Below are positions 37,014 to 46,896 of a stretch of DNA of 64,000 nucleotides, one piece after another. This DNA is from an uncultured Nostoc sp. (GTDB lineage: Bacteria > Cyanobacteriota > Cyanobacteriia > Cyanobacteriales > Nostocaceae). Under the pieces are notes generated by a model that worked only from the letters and a program-made list of their open reading frames with translations, did not search any database and was not told the DNA's origin. Numbering within the stretch: the stretch's first letter is position 1; each line of letters opens with the position of its first letter. Location: the NCBI RefSeq assembly GCF_937863485.1, contig NZ_CALMFY010000088.1:1-64000 (forward strand), in the 5' to 3' direction. The translations under genes and the position numbers were made by a program.

Positions 37014-39284
37014 ATGAGCAGCCTAGCTATAAATTCATTAGTTGATCTAACCATTCCAGAATGGTTAAAAAAATGTTTGAAGGAGTCATCGACAATTAGC
37101 GGCGAAGCGAAAGATGACCGAAGGCATAGTGATGCAGTTTTAATTGGTCGCGCATTTGAATTTGCCTACCAACTGCATCAAGGTCAATATCGCAAATCAG
37201 GAGAACCATACATTGCTCATCCCATCGCTGTAGCTGACTTGCTGCGTGACTTGGGAGGTAGTGCTGCTATGATAGCAGCTGGATTTCTCCATGATGTCGT
37301 TGAAGATACAGAAGTTACAAGTCAAGAAATAGAAGAACGCTTTGGCCCAGAAGTGCGGCAATTGGTCGAAGGTGTCACCAAGCTTTCTAAAATCAATTTC
37401 ACCAGCAAAACCGAAAGTCAAGCGGAAAACTTCCGGCGGATGTTTTTGGCAATGGCACAAGATATTCGGGTAATTGTGGTGAAGTTGGCTGATCGTTTGC
37501 ATAATATGCGAACTTTACAATACATGTCAGAAGCCAGCCGCCGCCGCAGTGCCCAGGAAACGCGAGATATCTTCGCGCCTTTAGCCAATCGCCTGGGGAT
37601 CTGGCGAATTAAATGGGAACTGGAAGACTTGGCTTTTAAGTATTTGGAACCGGAAGCTTTTCGCCAAATGCAGGAGTATGTTTCCGAAAAACGGACGGCG
37701 CGAGAAGAGAAATTGGTCAAAACTACGAACATTTTGCAAGAGCGTTTGCAGCAAGCCGGAATCCAGTTTCAAGAACTCAGCGGTCGCCCTAAGCACCTTT
37801 ATAGCATTTACCAAAAAATGTACCGCCAGCAAAAGGAATTTCATGAAATTTATGATTTGGCTGCATTGCGGATTATTGTCCAAACCAATGAGGAATGTTA
37901 TCGAGCGTTGGCGGTGGTTCATGATGCTTTTCGCCCAATTCCTGGAAGATTTAAGGACTATATTGGATTGCCAAAGCCTAACCGTTACCAGTCGTTGCAT
38001 ACTGGAGTGATTGGACTAACTGGCCGTCCTTTGGAGGTGCAAATTCGGACAATCGAAATGCATCATATCGCTGAGTATGGGATTGCTGCCCATTGGAAGT
38101 ATAAAGAAACAGGAGGTTCTAGTATTAGCCATTTGACAGCGACAGATGACAAGTTTACTTGGCTGCGGCAGCTGCTAGAATGGCAAACTGATCTCAAGGA
38201 TGCACAAGAATATCTTGATAGCGTCAAAGATAATTTATTTGAAGATGATGTCTATGTCTTCACCCCTAAGGGTGATGTTGTTCCTTTAAGTCCCGGTTCT
38301 ACTACTGTAGATTTTGCTTATCGCATTCATACGGAAGTGGGGAACCATTGTTCCGGGGCGCGGGTGAATGGGCGAATGGTATCTCTGTCAACACGGCTGC
38401 AAAATGGCGATATTGTAGAGGTTCTCACCCAAAAGAACAGCCATCCGAGTTTGGATTGGTTGAACTTTGTCAGAACTTCGGCGGCGAAATATCGGATAAA
38501 ACAATGGTACAAGCGATCGCGCCGGGAAGAAAATGTCGCCCGTGGACGGGAATTGTTAGAAAAGGAACTTGGTAAAACTGGTTTTGATAGTCTGCTGAAG
38601 TCGGATGCAATGGAGATTGTCGCCGAAAAGTGTAACTACCACAGCGTGGAAGATTTACTTGCCGGTTTGGGTTACGGTGAAGTTACATTAAATCTAGTGC
38701 TAAATCGTTGGCGAGAAGTGGCGAAGGGACAACAACCAGTTTCCACTGTGCCGCCATTTCTCCCCAAAGAACCAACTACATCAAAAGCTTTGCGAGATGC
38801 ACCTGCAACTACCTCCCGCTCCACAGATTCGCCAATTGTTGGGGTAGAAGGTTTGGTGTATTATTTAGCTGGGTGTTGTACCCCGATTCCTGGTGAACCA
38901 ATTATTGGTGTGGTGACGCGAGGTAGGGGGATTTCAATTCATCGCCAAGGCTGTCATAATCTGGAGACTGTGGAGTATGAGCGTTTAGTACCAGTTAGGT
39001 GGAACCCAGCCGCCGAAAATAGTGGTCGTCCGCACACTTACCCAGTGGATGTTCAAATTGAAGCCCTTGACCGCGTAGGGGTGCTAAAGGATATTTTGTC
39101 ACGGTTGAGTGACCAAGGAATCAATGTCCGCCATGCCCAGGTGAAAACCGCTACTGGTCAACCTGCATTGATGGACTTAGGAATAGATATACGCGATCGC
39201 TCTCAACTAGAGCAAGTGTTCGTCCAAATTAAGAAAATGAGCGACATTCTGAATATCCGCCGCGTTGGTCAAATTGACGAGTAG
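37014..39284 (+). CDS. spoT: Bifunctional (p)ppGpp synthetase/hydrolase (Rsh)
   Basis: This 756-residue alarmone enzyme makes (p)ppGpp from ATP and GDP/GTP and also hydrolyses it. The hydrolase HD domain (about 35-190) has AHPIAVADLL, GFLHDVVEDT and VKLADRLHNM. The synthetase domain (about 240-360) has GRPKHLYSIYQKM, YDLAALRIIV and GLPKPNRYQSLHT. A TGS domain (VFTPKGDVVPLSPGSTTVDF) and a C-terminal ACT domain follow. Both active sites look intact. No RelA/SpoT partner is adjacent. Confidence 0.95.
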   Translation: MSSLAINSLVDLTIPEWLKKCLKESSTISGEAKDDRRHSDAVLIGRAFEFAYQLHQGQYRKSGEPYIAHPIAVADLLRDLGGSAAMIAAGFLHDVVEDTEVTSQEIEERFGPEVRQLVEGVTKLSKINFTSKTESQAENFRRMFLAMAQDIRVIVVKLADRLHNMRTLQYMSEASRRRSAQETRDIFAPLANRLGIWRIKWELEDLAFKYLEPEAFRQMQEYVSEKRTAREEKLVKTTNILQERLQQAGIQFQELSGRPKHLYSIYQKMYRQQKEFHEIYDLAALRIIVQTNEECYRALAVVHDAFRPIPGRFKDYIGLPKPNRYQSLHTGVIGLTGRPLEVQIRTIEMHHIAEYGIAAHWKYKETGGSSISHLTATDDKFTWLRQLLEWQTDLKDAQEYLDSVKDNLFEDDVYVFTPKGDVVPLSPGSTTVDFAYRIHTEVGNHCSGARVNGRMVSLSTRLQNGDIVEVLTQKNSHPSLDWLNFVRTSAAKYRIKQWYKRSRREENVARGRELLEKELGKTGFDSLLKSDAMEIVAEKCNYHSVEDLLAGLGYGEVTLNLVLNRWREVAKGQQPVSTVPPFLPKEPTTSKALRDAPATTSRSTDSPIVGVEGLVYYLAGCCTPIPGEPIIGVVTRGRGISIHRQGCHNLETVEYERLVPVRWNPAAENSGRPHTYPVDVQIEALDRVGVLKDILSRLSDQGINVRHAQVKTATGQPALMDLGIDIRDRSQLEQVFVQIKKMSDILNIRRVGQIDE

Positions 39285-39858
39285 TAAGGGTATCAGTATC
39301 CCCATAACAAAAAACCTTCTCTTGCCAACATCCTAGTAGCCTGTTGGGAAACTCAATATGGTGGCTAGAAATTAGGTCTAAAGAGATAAGACCTTAGTTG
39401 GCAATTTTGTCAATCATTGATTTGGGTTATCATTAATGACATGATTTTGGTAAACTATAAAACATTGAGTAAAATAGCTGTGTTTACTGAAAGGAAATTT
39501 ATCCGACTTACGCACTGTACAAATCAATTATGATATGCATTTCCCAAAATAGGACGTTTTAGGCTTTTATTAATCATTATTTAGGGGTAAATAGACTGGC
39601 ACCCTACAGGTACAGCAATGTTCCCGACGGCAGATGTAGTTTTTCAAATTACCCATATTTGGTCTTTACTGTCAATGTCTAAGTCCTAGTTTCATCAGAA
39701 GATTGAAAAAAACTCTTTCAAGCGTAAAATCAGGACGATTTATTTAGTTATGCTTAGTTTTGTTGGTTCATTATTGATTCTATCAAATGTGTTTTATGTT
39801 GATTACACCCGATGAACGATCACTCATTTGATTTTAAAGTTGTTAGGAGAAATTAGAA
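39285..39858. other. AT-rich spacer before the fucosyltransferase gene
   Basis: The 574 bp hold no gene. It is AT-rich with no recognised repeat, and carries the promoter of the downstream gene. AGGAG lies about 10 nt before its ATG. Confidence 0.45.
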
Positions 39859-40854
39859 ATGGTTGGAGATAAATTTCTAGTAGCGAAAGGGAAAGCAGGG
39901 ATGGGAAATCGTTTTCTCGCTCTCTTGGACAGTATTTTATATACTCAGCTTACTAATAGAAAAATAATTGTTGATTGGAGCGATGAGACTTACTCCGATA
40001 ATCGCAGCAATGTTTTTCCTAAATATTTTAATCTTCATCATCTTACTCAAGCTTCAGAAATACCTTCTACTCAATCTGTCAATCCAAGTTTCTGGAAGAA
40101 TAACTTAGAAAAATCTGTGAATGAATTATTGTTATTATATGAATCTGAAGCTGATTTAAGATACAATAATCCTAGAATATGGTCAAAATATACTACTAAT
40201 ATGTCGCGCATCGATTATAGTGAAGATGTTTTGATTAGATGGTCGTTTGTAACAGAGACTTATAAGCTAAGACAACATTTTTCAGGTGATTTTGCTTATC
40301 TACAAAGTCTGAGTAATGAAACTATCTTAAAAAAGATAATTAGAGAAAATCTGAGTTTACAACCTAATATTCAAGCAACTATAAAAAAAACTATAGATAA
40401 TTCTTTTGAAGATAACGTAATGGGGGTTCATGTTAGATATACTGACAGAAAATCTTCAATTAATACATACTTAAATTTTATTGATAAGATTTATGAAAAA
40501 GATCCTAAAACTTTGATATTTTTAGCAACTGATAATAAAGAAGTAGAGGATTTTTTTAGAACTAAATATACTAATATTTTAGTAACAGATAAGTGGTATC
40601 CAATGTCAGGATCTTCTTTACATCAGAATCCTGAATGTCCAGATAGGTTTGAAAATGGTGTTCAAGCTTTAGTAGATATCTATCTATTAAGCAAATGTAA
40701 TTATCTAATATACGACAAAACTTCTACGTTTGGTGTAGTTGCAAAGTTAATTTCTGATATTCCAGAAACTAATATAATTGAAACTTCTCAATACACTTTA
40801 AGAGGAAAAGTCAAAAACTTAATTTCTTGGCTCAGAGAAAAGGAAATTCTTTAG
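39859..40854 (+). CDS. NodZ-like (GT23-type) fucosyltransferase
   Basis: This 331-residue GT-B-like protein has GKAGMGNRFLALLDS near residues 11-25 and the NodZ/FUT8 motif GVHVRYTDRKSS (H191, R193, D196), which binds GDP-fucose. DKTSTFGVVAKLISD near the C-terminus is also typical. It has no signal peptide. It is notably AT-rich and uses A/T-ending codons more than its neighbours, suggesting transfer. It is convergent with mysC, so it is not in the MAA operon. The acceptor is unknown: a glycolipid, polysaccharide or, speculatively, a mycosporine. Confidence 0.75.
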   Translation: MVGDKFLVAKGKAGMGNRFLALLDSILYTQLTNRKIIVDWSDETYSDNRSNVFPKYFNLHHLTQASEIPSTQSVNPSFWKNNLEKSVNELLLLYESEADLRYNNPRIWSKYTTNMSRIDYSEDVLIRWSFVTETYKLRQHFSGDFAYLQSLSNETILKKIIRENLSLQPNIQATIKKTIDNSFEDNVMGVHVRYTDRKSSINTYLNFIDKIYEKDPKTLIFLATDNKEVEDFFRTKYTNILVTDKWYPMSGSSLHQNPECPDRFENGVQALVDIYLLSKCNYLIYDKTSTFGVVAKLISDIPETNIIETSQYTLRGKVKNLISWLREKEIL

Positions 40855-40899
40855 TGACTTAAGTTAGTTTTTTAATGTGATTTGCATTGCACAGATTAC

Positions 40900-41085
40900 C
40901 CCCCTGTAAAGGGTGTAAATGATAAATCATGTTCCCTCCCTAATACATCGGGGAGGGTTAGGGTAGGGTAAAGCTGACGCTCAAACCCAATATTTGTAAG
41001 TTATTTCAAACCTGTGTATACACCGTAGCCTTGTAAAAAGGGGTTGGGGGGAATCGAGTCTTATCCGAACCGTATTGGAAGATGA
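40900..41085. repeat. Intergenic repeats between NodZ-like gene and mysC
   Basis: A hairpin of CCCTCCC and GGGAGGG lies near 40934-40960. The segment TTATCCGAACCGTATTGG at 41061-41078 is a dispersed repeat also at 55562-55579 and, inverted, at 63564-63585. There is no gene in the 265 bp. Confidence 0.65.
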
Positions 41086-41119
41086 GGGAGAAGAATTACT
41101 AACTCCTAACTCCTTACTT

Positions 41120-42517
41120 TCAGTCGCCCCCTAATTCCACCAGTTTGCCGATATTAAAATCAATCTTTACCCAGCCCTTGAGTTGTTGCAGATTTTTTAG
41201 CAGAAGTAAGGTAATCTGCCAATGGTGCAAAGTTAAAAATGGTATCGGATCATCCATGCGATAGACGGCATCTGTGCCTCGGACTAAGTTCTTCAACCAA
41301 GTTTGCAATTGTTTCCCAGAACGAATCTCAGTCAATCGCCAGATTTCGTGATACATCCAGTAAGTAGGCTTGCTATTAGTTAATGGTTCTAGGGGTGCAG
41401 GTAGAGGAGTTTTACCAAGATAGGCTTCTGCAACACCTGGGTGATTGTAGAACATTGTAATTGCCGAATGGGTGCGAGGATTACATTCAATGGCGTATAC
41501 TGTACCATCTTCAGCTTGAATAAGGTCAAGAGACACTTGTCCAGTCAGCCCCAAACTTTTGACGAAGTGTTGCACCCATTCCCGAATTTGGGGATTTTCG
41601 ACATTTTCGTAGTTAATCTGAAATGCAGAAGAATTTGAGCAGCAATGCAACCTTAATTCTCCATCCCGCACCGTGCTATGGGTGCATAATTCTTTCCCAG
41701 GAATAAATTCTTGCATAATCCAAGGTTTTTCTGGGCTGATGGGTAAACTCTTGACAAATGCTGCTGTTTCTTCAGGGGTATCACAGGGAAGTTTGGTTAA
41801 ATTTAAGCGGCGAACTGAGTCGTAAGAAATACTTTTAAGAATATATTTGCGCGTTTCTTTACTAAAATCGAAATTGATAACTTGCTCAGGATCGGTGATT
41901 TTAAAAGACTTGGGAACAGATAAACCAAGCGATCGCGCCTGATCGCTAAAGGCAAATTTATCATCCAGCATCTTGGTTATATCAGCATCGAAGTGGAAAA
42001 CCTCACAGTATTCTGATAGTGCAGACTTTGCTAAAGAGTCGTAATAACTAGCTACAGGGCTGCATACGGGTACATAAACGTCAATCTTTTCTTGTTTGAC
42101 AATTTCCAATAGTGCCTGGGTGTAGCCTTCTGGGTCGTCTTCTGGTGTAGGAACCGTATAAAAACGACTCACAGCATTTGAGAATCTATGCCCAGATAGC
42201 CAGTATTTGTGACCTTCAATCAGAATAACTCTGTGTCCTGCTGCATGGAAGGAACGGGCAAGTTGCAATGCTTTGGTCATTTTGCCCCCACTCACTAAAA
42301 TATTCTGAGGATGAGCAGCAAAGCCAGGTTTTTTTGTAAACGGGCGACGCACAATGCCCCACAGCAGGGATAGTAAAACTACAAAACCGTTGATAGGCAA
42401 GGCTATCAGCAATAGTGCTAAAGTAGCAAGGGTCTTGAATAGAACTACTATTTTTATCCTCACACCCTTTAATGGCGTTGTGGATTCAGGAACAGATAAA
42501 GAAACTGATTGGGCCAT
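41120..42517 (-). CDS. mysC: Mycosporine-glycine synthase, ATP-grasp (MysC)
   Basis: This 465-residue ATP-grasp ligase attaches glycine to 4-deoxygadusol to give mycosporine-glycine, the core UV sunscreen. An N-terminal membrane-like segment (about 28-52) is followed by a Rossmann-like part (QNILVSGGKMTKALQLARSF). The ATP-grasp core has DKFAFSDQARSLGLSVPKSF, KYILKSISYDS, WIMQEFIPGKELCTHS and IECNPRTHSAITMF. It is on the same strand as mysB and mysA but separated from mysB by a 450-bp repeat insertion. No D-Ala-D-Ala ligase-like mysD or NRPS-like mysE follows. Confidence 0.92.
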   Translation of the reverse strand: MAQSVSLSVPESTTPLKGVRIKIVVLFKTLATLALLLIALPINGFVVLLSLLWGIVRRPFTKKPGFAAHPQNILVSGGKMTKALQLARSFHAAGHRVILIEGHKYWLSGHRFSNAVSRFYTVPTPEDDPEGYTQALLEIVKQEKIDVYVPVCSPVASYYDSLAKSALSEYCEVFHFDADITKMLDDKFAFSDQARSLGLSVPKSFKITDPEQVINFDFSKETRKYILKSISYDSVRRLNLTKLPCDTPEETAAFVKSLPISPEKPWIMQEFIPGKELCTHSTVRDGELRLHCCSNSSAFQINYENVENPQIREWVQHFVKSLGLTGQVSLDLIQAEDGTVYAIECNPRTHSAITMFYNHPGVAEAYLGKTPLPAPLEPLTNSKPTYWMYHEIWRLTEIRSGKQLQTWLKNLVRGTDAVYRMDDPIPFLTLHHWQITLLLLKNLQQLKGWVKIDFNIGKLVELGGD

Positions 42518-42551
42518 AATTTTATTCCTTTGCGTGGAATGCGGTCTTTTG

Positions 42552-42880
42552 TAGGGGCGTACAGCTGTACATTGGTGTCAACTCAACGTTACGGCGGTTA
42601 GAAACCGCGTCTACACAAATTTTACCCACTTGCGTGGGTTTCAAACCCTCAATTTTTCATTAGTCCGCTCCGCAAAGGAGAGTTTGTGTAGCCACGAATT
42701 CCATTCGCCTAGCTCTAGGTTGACATGAAATCGGCGGTTAGAAACCGCGTCTACACAAATTTTACCCACTTGCGTGGGTTTCAAACCCTCAATTTTTCAT
42801 TAGTCCACGGAGGCAAACGAGAGTTTGTATAGCCGCGAATTTTATTCGCCCTAGCTCTAGGCTGACACTGTACGCCCCTA
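42552..42880. repeat. Composite tandem repeat element inside the mys cluster
   Basis: Outer inverted repeats TAGGGGCGTACAG (42552-42564) and CTGTACGCCCCTA (42868-42880) enclose two tandem units of about 140 bp, starting at 42592 and 42732 with CGGCGGTTAGAAACCGCGTC. Each holds GCGGTTAGAAACCGC and ACCCACTTGCGTGGGT hairpins. A related unit is at 60497-60610. There is no coding capacity; it separates mysB from mysC. Confidence 0.82.
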
Positions 42881-42967
42881 TTGGATATTGCATCCAAATG
42901 AGAACCGCGATAAAATCGCCTTTTTCTGATGCTTTGAATTGAGAACTACCCCAATTCTCTGCACCTC

Positions 42968-43801
42968 TTACACTAAGCGTCTAATCAAAGTCAGACCATC
43001 TCGTATAGGTAACAGAACTTGCTCTACACGAGGATCTGCGGTGACAATACGGTTGAATTGAGCGATCGCCTCGCCATTGGCAGTCCGCTGTTCAGATGGT
43101 AGGTAAACTTGTCCCTGCAACAAAGTATTATCTACGCAGATTAACCCGTCGGTAGCCAGTAAGTGAGTATCCAAAATAACTTGGAAGTACTCTACATACT
43201 CCTTTTTATCGGCATCAATGAAGATCAGATCAAATGATTCTTGTGCCGCCGCCAGTTTGTGGAGTGTTTGTAGAGCGGGTGCCACTTCTACAACAATCTT
43301 GTCGCCGTGGGGAGACTCCTGAAAGCAAGTTTGAGCAAATTCGGCAACATAAGAATCTACCTCACAAGCAATCAGTCGTCCATTATCTGGTAATGCTTCC
43401 GCCATCGCCAAAGCTGAATATCCTGTGAACATTCCCACTTCTAGGATGGTTTTGGCCTTGGTCATATGCACAAACATCTTCAGTGTCTGTCCTTCAAGAT
43501 GTCCTGAGAGCATTTCCTGCTCTAGTTGACGCACTGTTTCACCATCACTAAAGCGTTTACTCCAGTCTTCTTTGCTGGTTTTCTGCGCTAGTGCTGTCAA
43601 TGCTGTTGATTCGGGGGTAGTGCAATCATCCAGGTAAGGATCTAAACCCGCCGCCAATTGGAACCCTTGGCGCAGAGATGTCAATATCTCTAAAGGAATA
43701 TTACTTTCCTCTGCTATTTTGAGGGTTTTCTGTAGCTGCGCCACCAGAATGCTGTGTGGCGTTATCGGTCTAGCGGTATCTTGTCCTAAGATACTGGTCA
43801 T
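42968..43801 (-). CDS. mysB: O-methyltransferase of mycosporine synthesis (MysB)
   Basis: This 277-residue SAM-dependent class I methyltransferase is of the CCoAOMT-like O-methyltransferase family. ILEVGMFTGYSALAMAEALP binds SAM. DLIFIDADKKEYVEYFQV holds the metal-binding Asp, and ICVDNTLLQGQVY follows. It methylates demethyl-4-deoxygadusol to 4-deoxygadusol. Its start is 4 bp after mysA, so the two are translated as an operon. Confidence 0.93.
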   Translation of the reverse strand: MTSILGQDTARPITPHSILVAQLQKTLKIAEESNIPLEILTSLRQGFQLAAGLDPYLDDCTTPESTALTALAQKTSKEDWSKRFSDGETVRQLEQEMLSGHLEGQTLKMFVHMTKAKTILEVGMFTGYSALAMAEALPDNGRLIACEVDSYVAEFAQTCFQESPHGDKIVVEVAPALQTLHKLAAAQESFDLIFIDADKKEYVEYFQVILDTHLLATDGLICVDNTLLQGQVYLPSEQRTANGEAIAQFNRIVTADPRVEQVLLPIRDGLTLIRRLV

Positions 43802-43805
43802 GTTT

Positions 43806-45038
43806 TCACACTCCCAATAGTTTGGATTCTTCTTGAGTATCTATGTAAGCGTCAATTCCATCTCCACCACGAGGGTATGTAGCACACAGATGTTTGTGTT
43901 CAGCTAAGGCTGCATTTAATTCTTCACGGGTAAAATCGTTGACAAAAAAGCACTCACCAATGGGTTTCGGCATAGCTGCGCGTTGTTTGCCATCTCGCGT
44001 CAAGCTAATACACTGGGTAGCATACCAGAGCAAATCTGCATCTAGTAGAGGATGATCGATTGATAAACCTATACGATTCATCAAGCTTAGAATGCGATCG
44101 CGTTCTTCAGGTGTAATATAGCCACGTCTTGCTGCAATGGTTGCAGATAAAGCCATGTCTATATTGACTGCATGACCGTGATACAGGGGTATCATCGGAG
44201 CTAATTCTAAGGTCGGACTCCAAGTATGACCGTAGGCAATGACGCGATCAAGGTCTAATTCATGCAAGTTAGGAGTTTCTAACTCCAGCATGGTTTTAAT
44301 TGCCTCATAATTGAGTTTGTGAGCGATCGCTTTCAGTTCACTTGTGCCATTCACATATCCAAAGTGAGTGGAAAGCAGTTCTTCGCCATACTTATCCAGC
44401 AATTCAAAGACTTCAGAGTTAGCAACAACAGCAATTTTGACTAACTCTGCCATCCCATTACGAACTTGAGCCGTTGGTAATGTTTGCAAAAAGGAGAAAT
44501 CAAGGATAACTTTCAAAGGAGCATGATATGCACCCAAGCGATTTTTAAACTTGTGATGGTTGACTGCAACCTTAATCGCCACACCTGCATCAATCAAACC
44601 AATCAGTGTTGTAGGAACGCGAATGTAGTTACTCTTGCGACGGTAAGCAGCACACGCAAACCCAGCTACATCAGTGATTAAACCACCACCCACTACTAAC
44701 ACTGGTTCCTTGCGGATTAAGCCAAAGTCAGAAAAAGCATCAACAATTTTTTCAAAGGTTGCAAGGGTTTTAGCTGGCTCAGTAATCACAATCGGAACTA
44801 CAGTTACATCAATGTCATAGTGTCTAAAATATGACTTGATTTGCTTCCCATATAGTCGATTGACATTCGCATCAATCACAGTCAAACAGCGACCAAATTT
44901 TTTATAGCTGTCTGCAATTTCTCTGTTATTGATATCAAATGCACCGTTGACATAGATAAGACTAAACTCAATTTTTTCGTAACCTTCCACACGAAATTCA
45001 GCTTCCGTTGCTTGAAACGATGCTTGAACATTATTCAT
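43806..45038 (-). CDS. mysA: Demethyl-4-deoxygadusol synthase (MysA)
   Basis: This 410-residue sugar-phosphate cyclase, related to dehydroquinate synthase, uses NAD+ and a metal to turn sedoheptulose-7-phosphate into demethyl-4-deoxygadusol. [20 protein letters not shown] is the nucleotide/phosphate site, and [20 protein letters not shown] is shared with the DHQS family. [14 protein letters not shown] and [17 protein letters not shown] supply metal ligands. It is the first gene of the cluster, 4 bp from mysB. Specific assignment to DDGS rather than EEVS rests on the mysBC neighbours. Confidence 0.92.
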   Translation of the reverse strand: MNNVQASFQATEAEFRVEGYEKIEFSLIYVNGAFDINNREIADSYKKFGRCLTVIDANVNRLYGKQIKSYFRHYDIDVTVVPIVITEPAKTLATFEKIVDAFSDFGLIRKEPVLVVGGGLITDVAGFACAAYRRKSNYIRVPTTLIGLIDAGVAIKVAVNHHKFKNRLGAYHAPLKVILDFSFLQTLPTAQVRNGMAELVKIAVVANSEVFELLDKYGEELLSTHFGYVNGTSELKAIAHKLNYEAIKTMLELETPNLHELDLDRVIAYGHTWSPTLELAPMIPLYHGHAVNIDMALSATIAARRGYITPEERDRILSLMNRIGLSIDHPLLDADLLWYATQCISLTRDGKQRAAMPKPIGECFFVNDFTREELNAALAEHKHLCATYPRGGDGIDAYIDTQEESKLLGV

Positions 45039-46001
45039 TGCTGTTAACCTTGATCTAATTGAAAAATTTGTGAAAATTCCAGCAAAATTTTAGATTCACC
45101 CTGATGTGGGGCAATAATAAATGAGGCTTATGGACACCGAAAACTTCCGCCACCCTAAAGCAAGCTTTCTCAAGAAAAGCTTATTACTATTAGCAAATGA
45201 TGTTAATAACTAACACCGTTATTTAGCTAAATTTCTGTTAACCTCTTATTCGAGGTTGCCTCAAGACTAATCAACTAGTCCCATTCAAAAATATAGGCAT
45301 GACACTTGCGCTCTTTTGGGATTGTTGACCTAAATTCAGCAAGTTAACCTTAATTTAGATTAACTCCAGTATTGACTTATAGTAAATTCACCTGAATGCA
45401 GATTAACTTCACGATGAACTATGTTATATCCATCTATAGATATAGAGGTTTTACAACTGTTTTAATTCGCAAAATTTCTAATAGAGAAAACTGGATAAAT
45501 AGTTTATCTCCGAGCTTCCATTTGAGATTACAGCCCTGATTAACCTTCAGTTCGCTGTTTTTTAGCATTAGTCTCGAACCTTTTTTCGCTAAACTTGCCA
45601 CACTCTGTTTTACCCAGAATGGCAGTGGACTTCTAGTTTGATTCAGTTAACTTTCTGTTCAGTATTTAATATACCAAAGTCAGTAGCTTTTGAAAACCAA
45701 AATTTTTAATTTATCAGAGTTACTAATTACACATATCAGTTTAACTCAATACATGGGCCATTTTATCTTTACAAATCTTAAAAAAGAGTTAAATTGACTT
45801 TTTCGTTCAAAATCATGGGATTTCAGCTTAAATTGAGAGATAACTTGCTGGTTTATAACATAAAATGTGATATATGTATTCTGCCAAAAGTATATTGAGA
45901 GAATATTTTTTAATACTAAAAGTTGCCCCTACGATGTAGCGCGGATCTCAGTAATGATGGATGATTAATATTGATTAGTGTGTCTATTTGTTCTAATCCC
46001 C
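45039..46001. promoter_or_regulatory. Long upstream region of the mys cluster
   Basis: About 960 bp without a gene, AT-rich, between mysA and the broken methyltransferase gene. It must contain the mysA promoter. No -10/-35 pair could be chosen, no clear palindrome stands out, and no known RNA was recognised. Confidence 0.4.
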
Positions 46002-46482
46002 ATGCAACAGCTATATCCTGGAGAGGTATTTACCAACACTGCTGATTTTGACACTGGTATTCGCCAACTGTTACCCAGATCCGATGAGATGTTCGAGGTA
46101 ATTACCCGTTGTCTACTTTCCCCAAGCTGGCGTATTTTAGAATTAGATCGTCTCGCTTGATGCCTCTCCAGCAGTGCCACAAAAGTAACTTCTAGTCCAC
46201 ATAAACTCCTCTAGACAAGTTGGCTGGATGAAACAAGAATCCCACCCCTTCAAGGAATGGGAGCGTCAAAAAGTAGCACGAGAAGAATGGTCAGTTCAAC
46301 AGGGAACTAATTTAACAGATATTCGCGCGAAGCTTGGCACTAGCAGCACCCAAGGTTACTCCAGTCAAAACCAGCTAGCTACCTTGGATGCTCATTTAGA
46401 AATGTTGACCAAAGCTGGATTTAAGATAGTTACAGTGCCTTGGAAATATTATAGTTTGGCAGTGTTTGGTGGCTGGCTATGA
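46002..46482 (+). pseudogene. Class I SAM methyltransferase pseudogene with internal deletion
   Basis: The N-terminal fragment (46002-46150) reads MQQLYPGEVFTNTADFDTGI and continues to WRILEL, the start of a SAM-binding motif that breaks off before GCGTG. The C-terminal fragment (46228-46482) reads AREEWSVQQGTNLTDIRAKL then LATLDAHLEMLTKAGFKIVT and PWKYYSLAVFGGWL, a normal methyltransferase end. The two are in different frames, and the central SAM-binding part is missing. So it is a decayed gene, not two small proteins. Confidence 0.72.
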
Positions 46483-46896
46483 AAATTTGAGGTTTTGGAT
46501 GCCTAGATTTGGATTTAGCTGTCCCCAATCGGTATTTATAAAATTAGCAGCCTTATGGTAACAAAACAGCAATAAATAAGATTATTTCCCTTGATAAGAA
46601 CTAATATATAAACGCGTTGGGTCTGTGAAGGAGGTCTTGCTAACTCATGCAAGGATTTTGGCTGAAACTTGCGGTATCGAAGCTATCCTTGTATTTTTAT
46701 GCAATATTTACACATCAGAAGTACCCGTAAGGGTACTATCAATCCTCCACAGACCTATCTGAAAATACAAAGGAGAGAATTTTCTTCAGAAAAGAAACCA
46801 GGGAGACGCGATTTGCATTCGTTTTTCTTCTTTTTTCTCCAGTGCAGTGAAAGCCACTGTTTGCCATCACTTAGTTTCAAAAGGAGAATATCTTGG
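46483..46896. other. Upstream region of the metalloprotease gene
   Basis: The 414 bp contain a GTACCC-GTAA-GGGTAC hairpin near 46721-46736 and no gene; the open frame in its second half has unlikely composition. AAAGGAG just upstream of 46897 is the protease ribosome binding site. Confidence 0.5.

Noticed and set aside
42559-42570. GTACAGCTGTAC as NtcA site
   Set aside because: The spacer between GTA and TAC is 6 bp, not 8, and the sequence is part of the repeat element.
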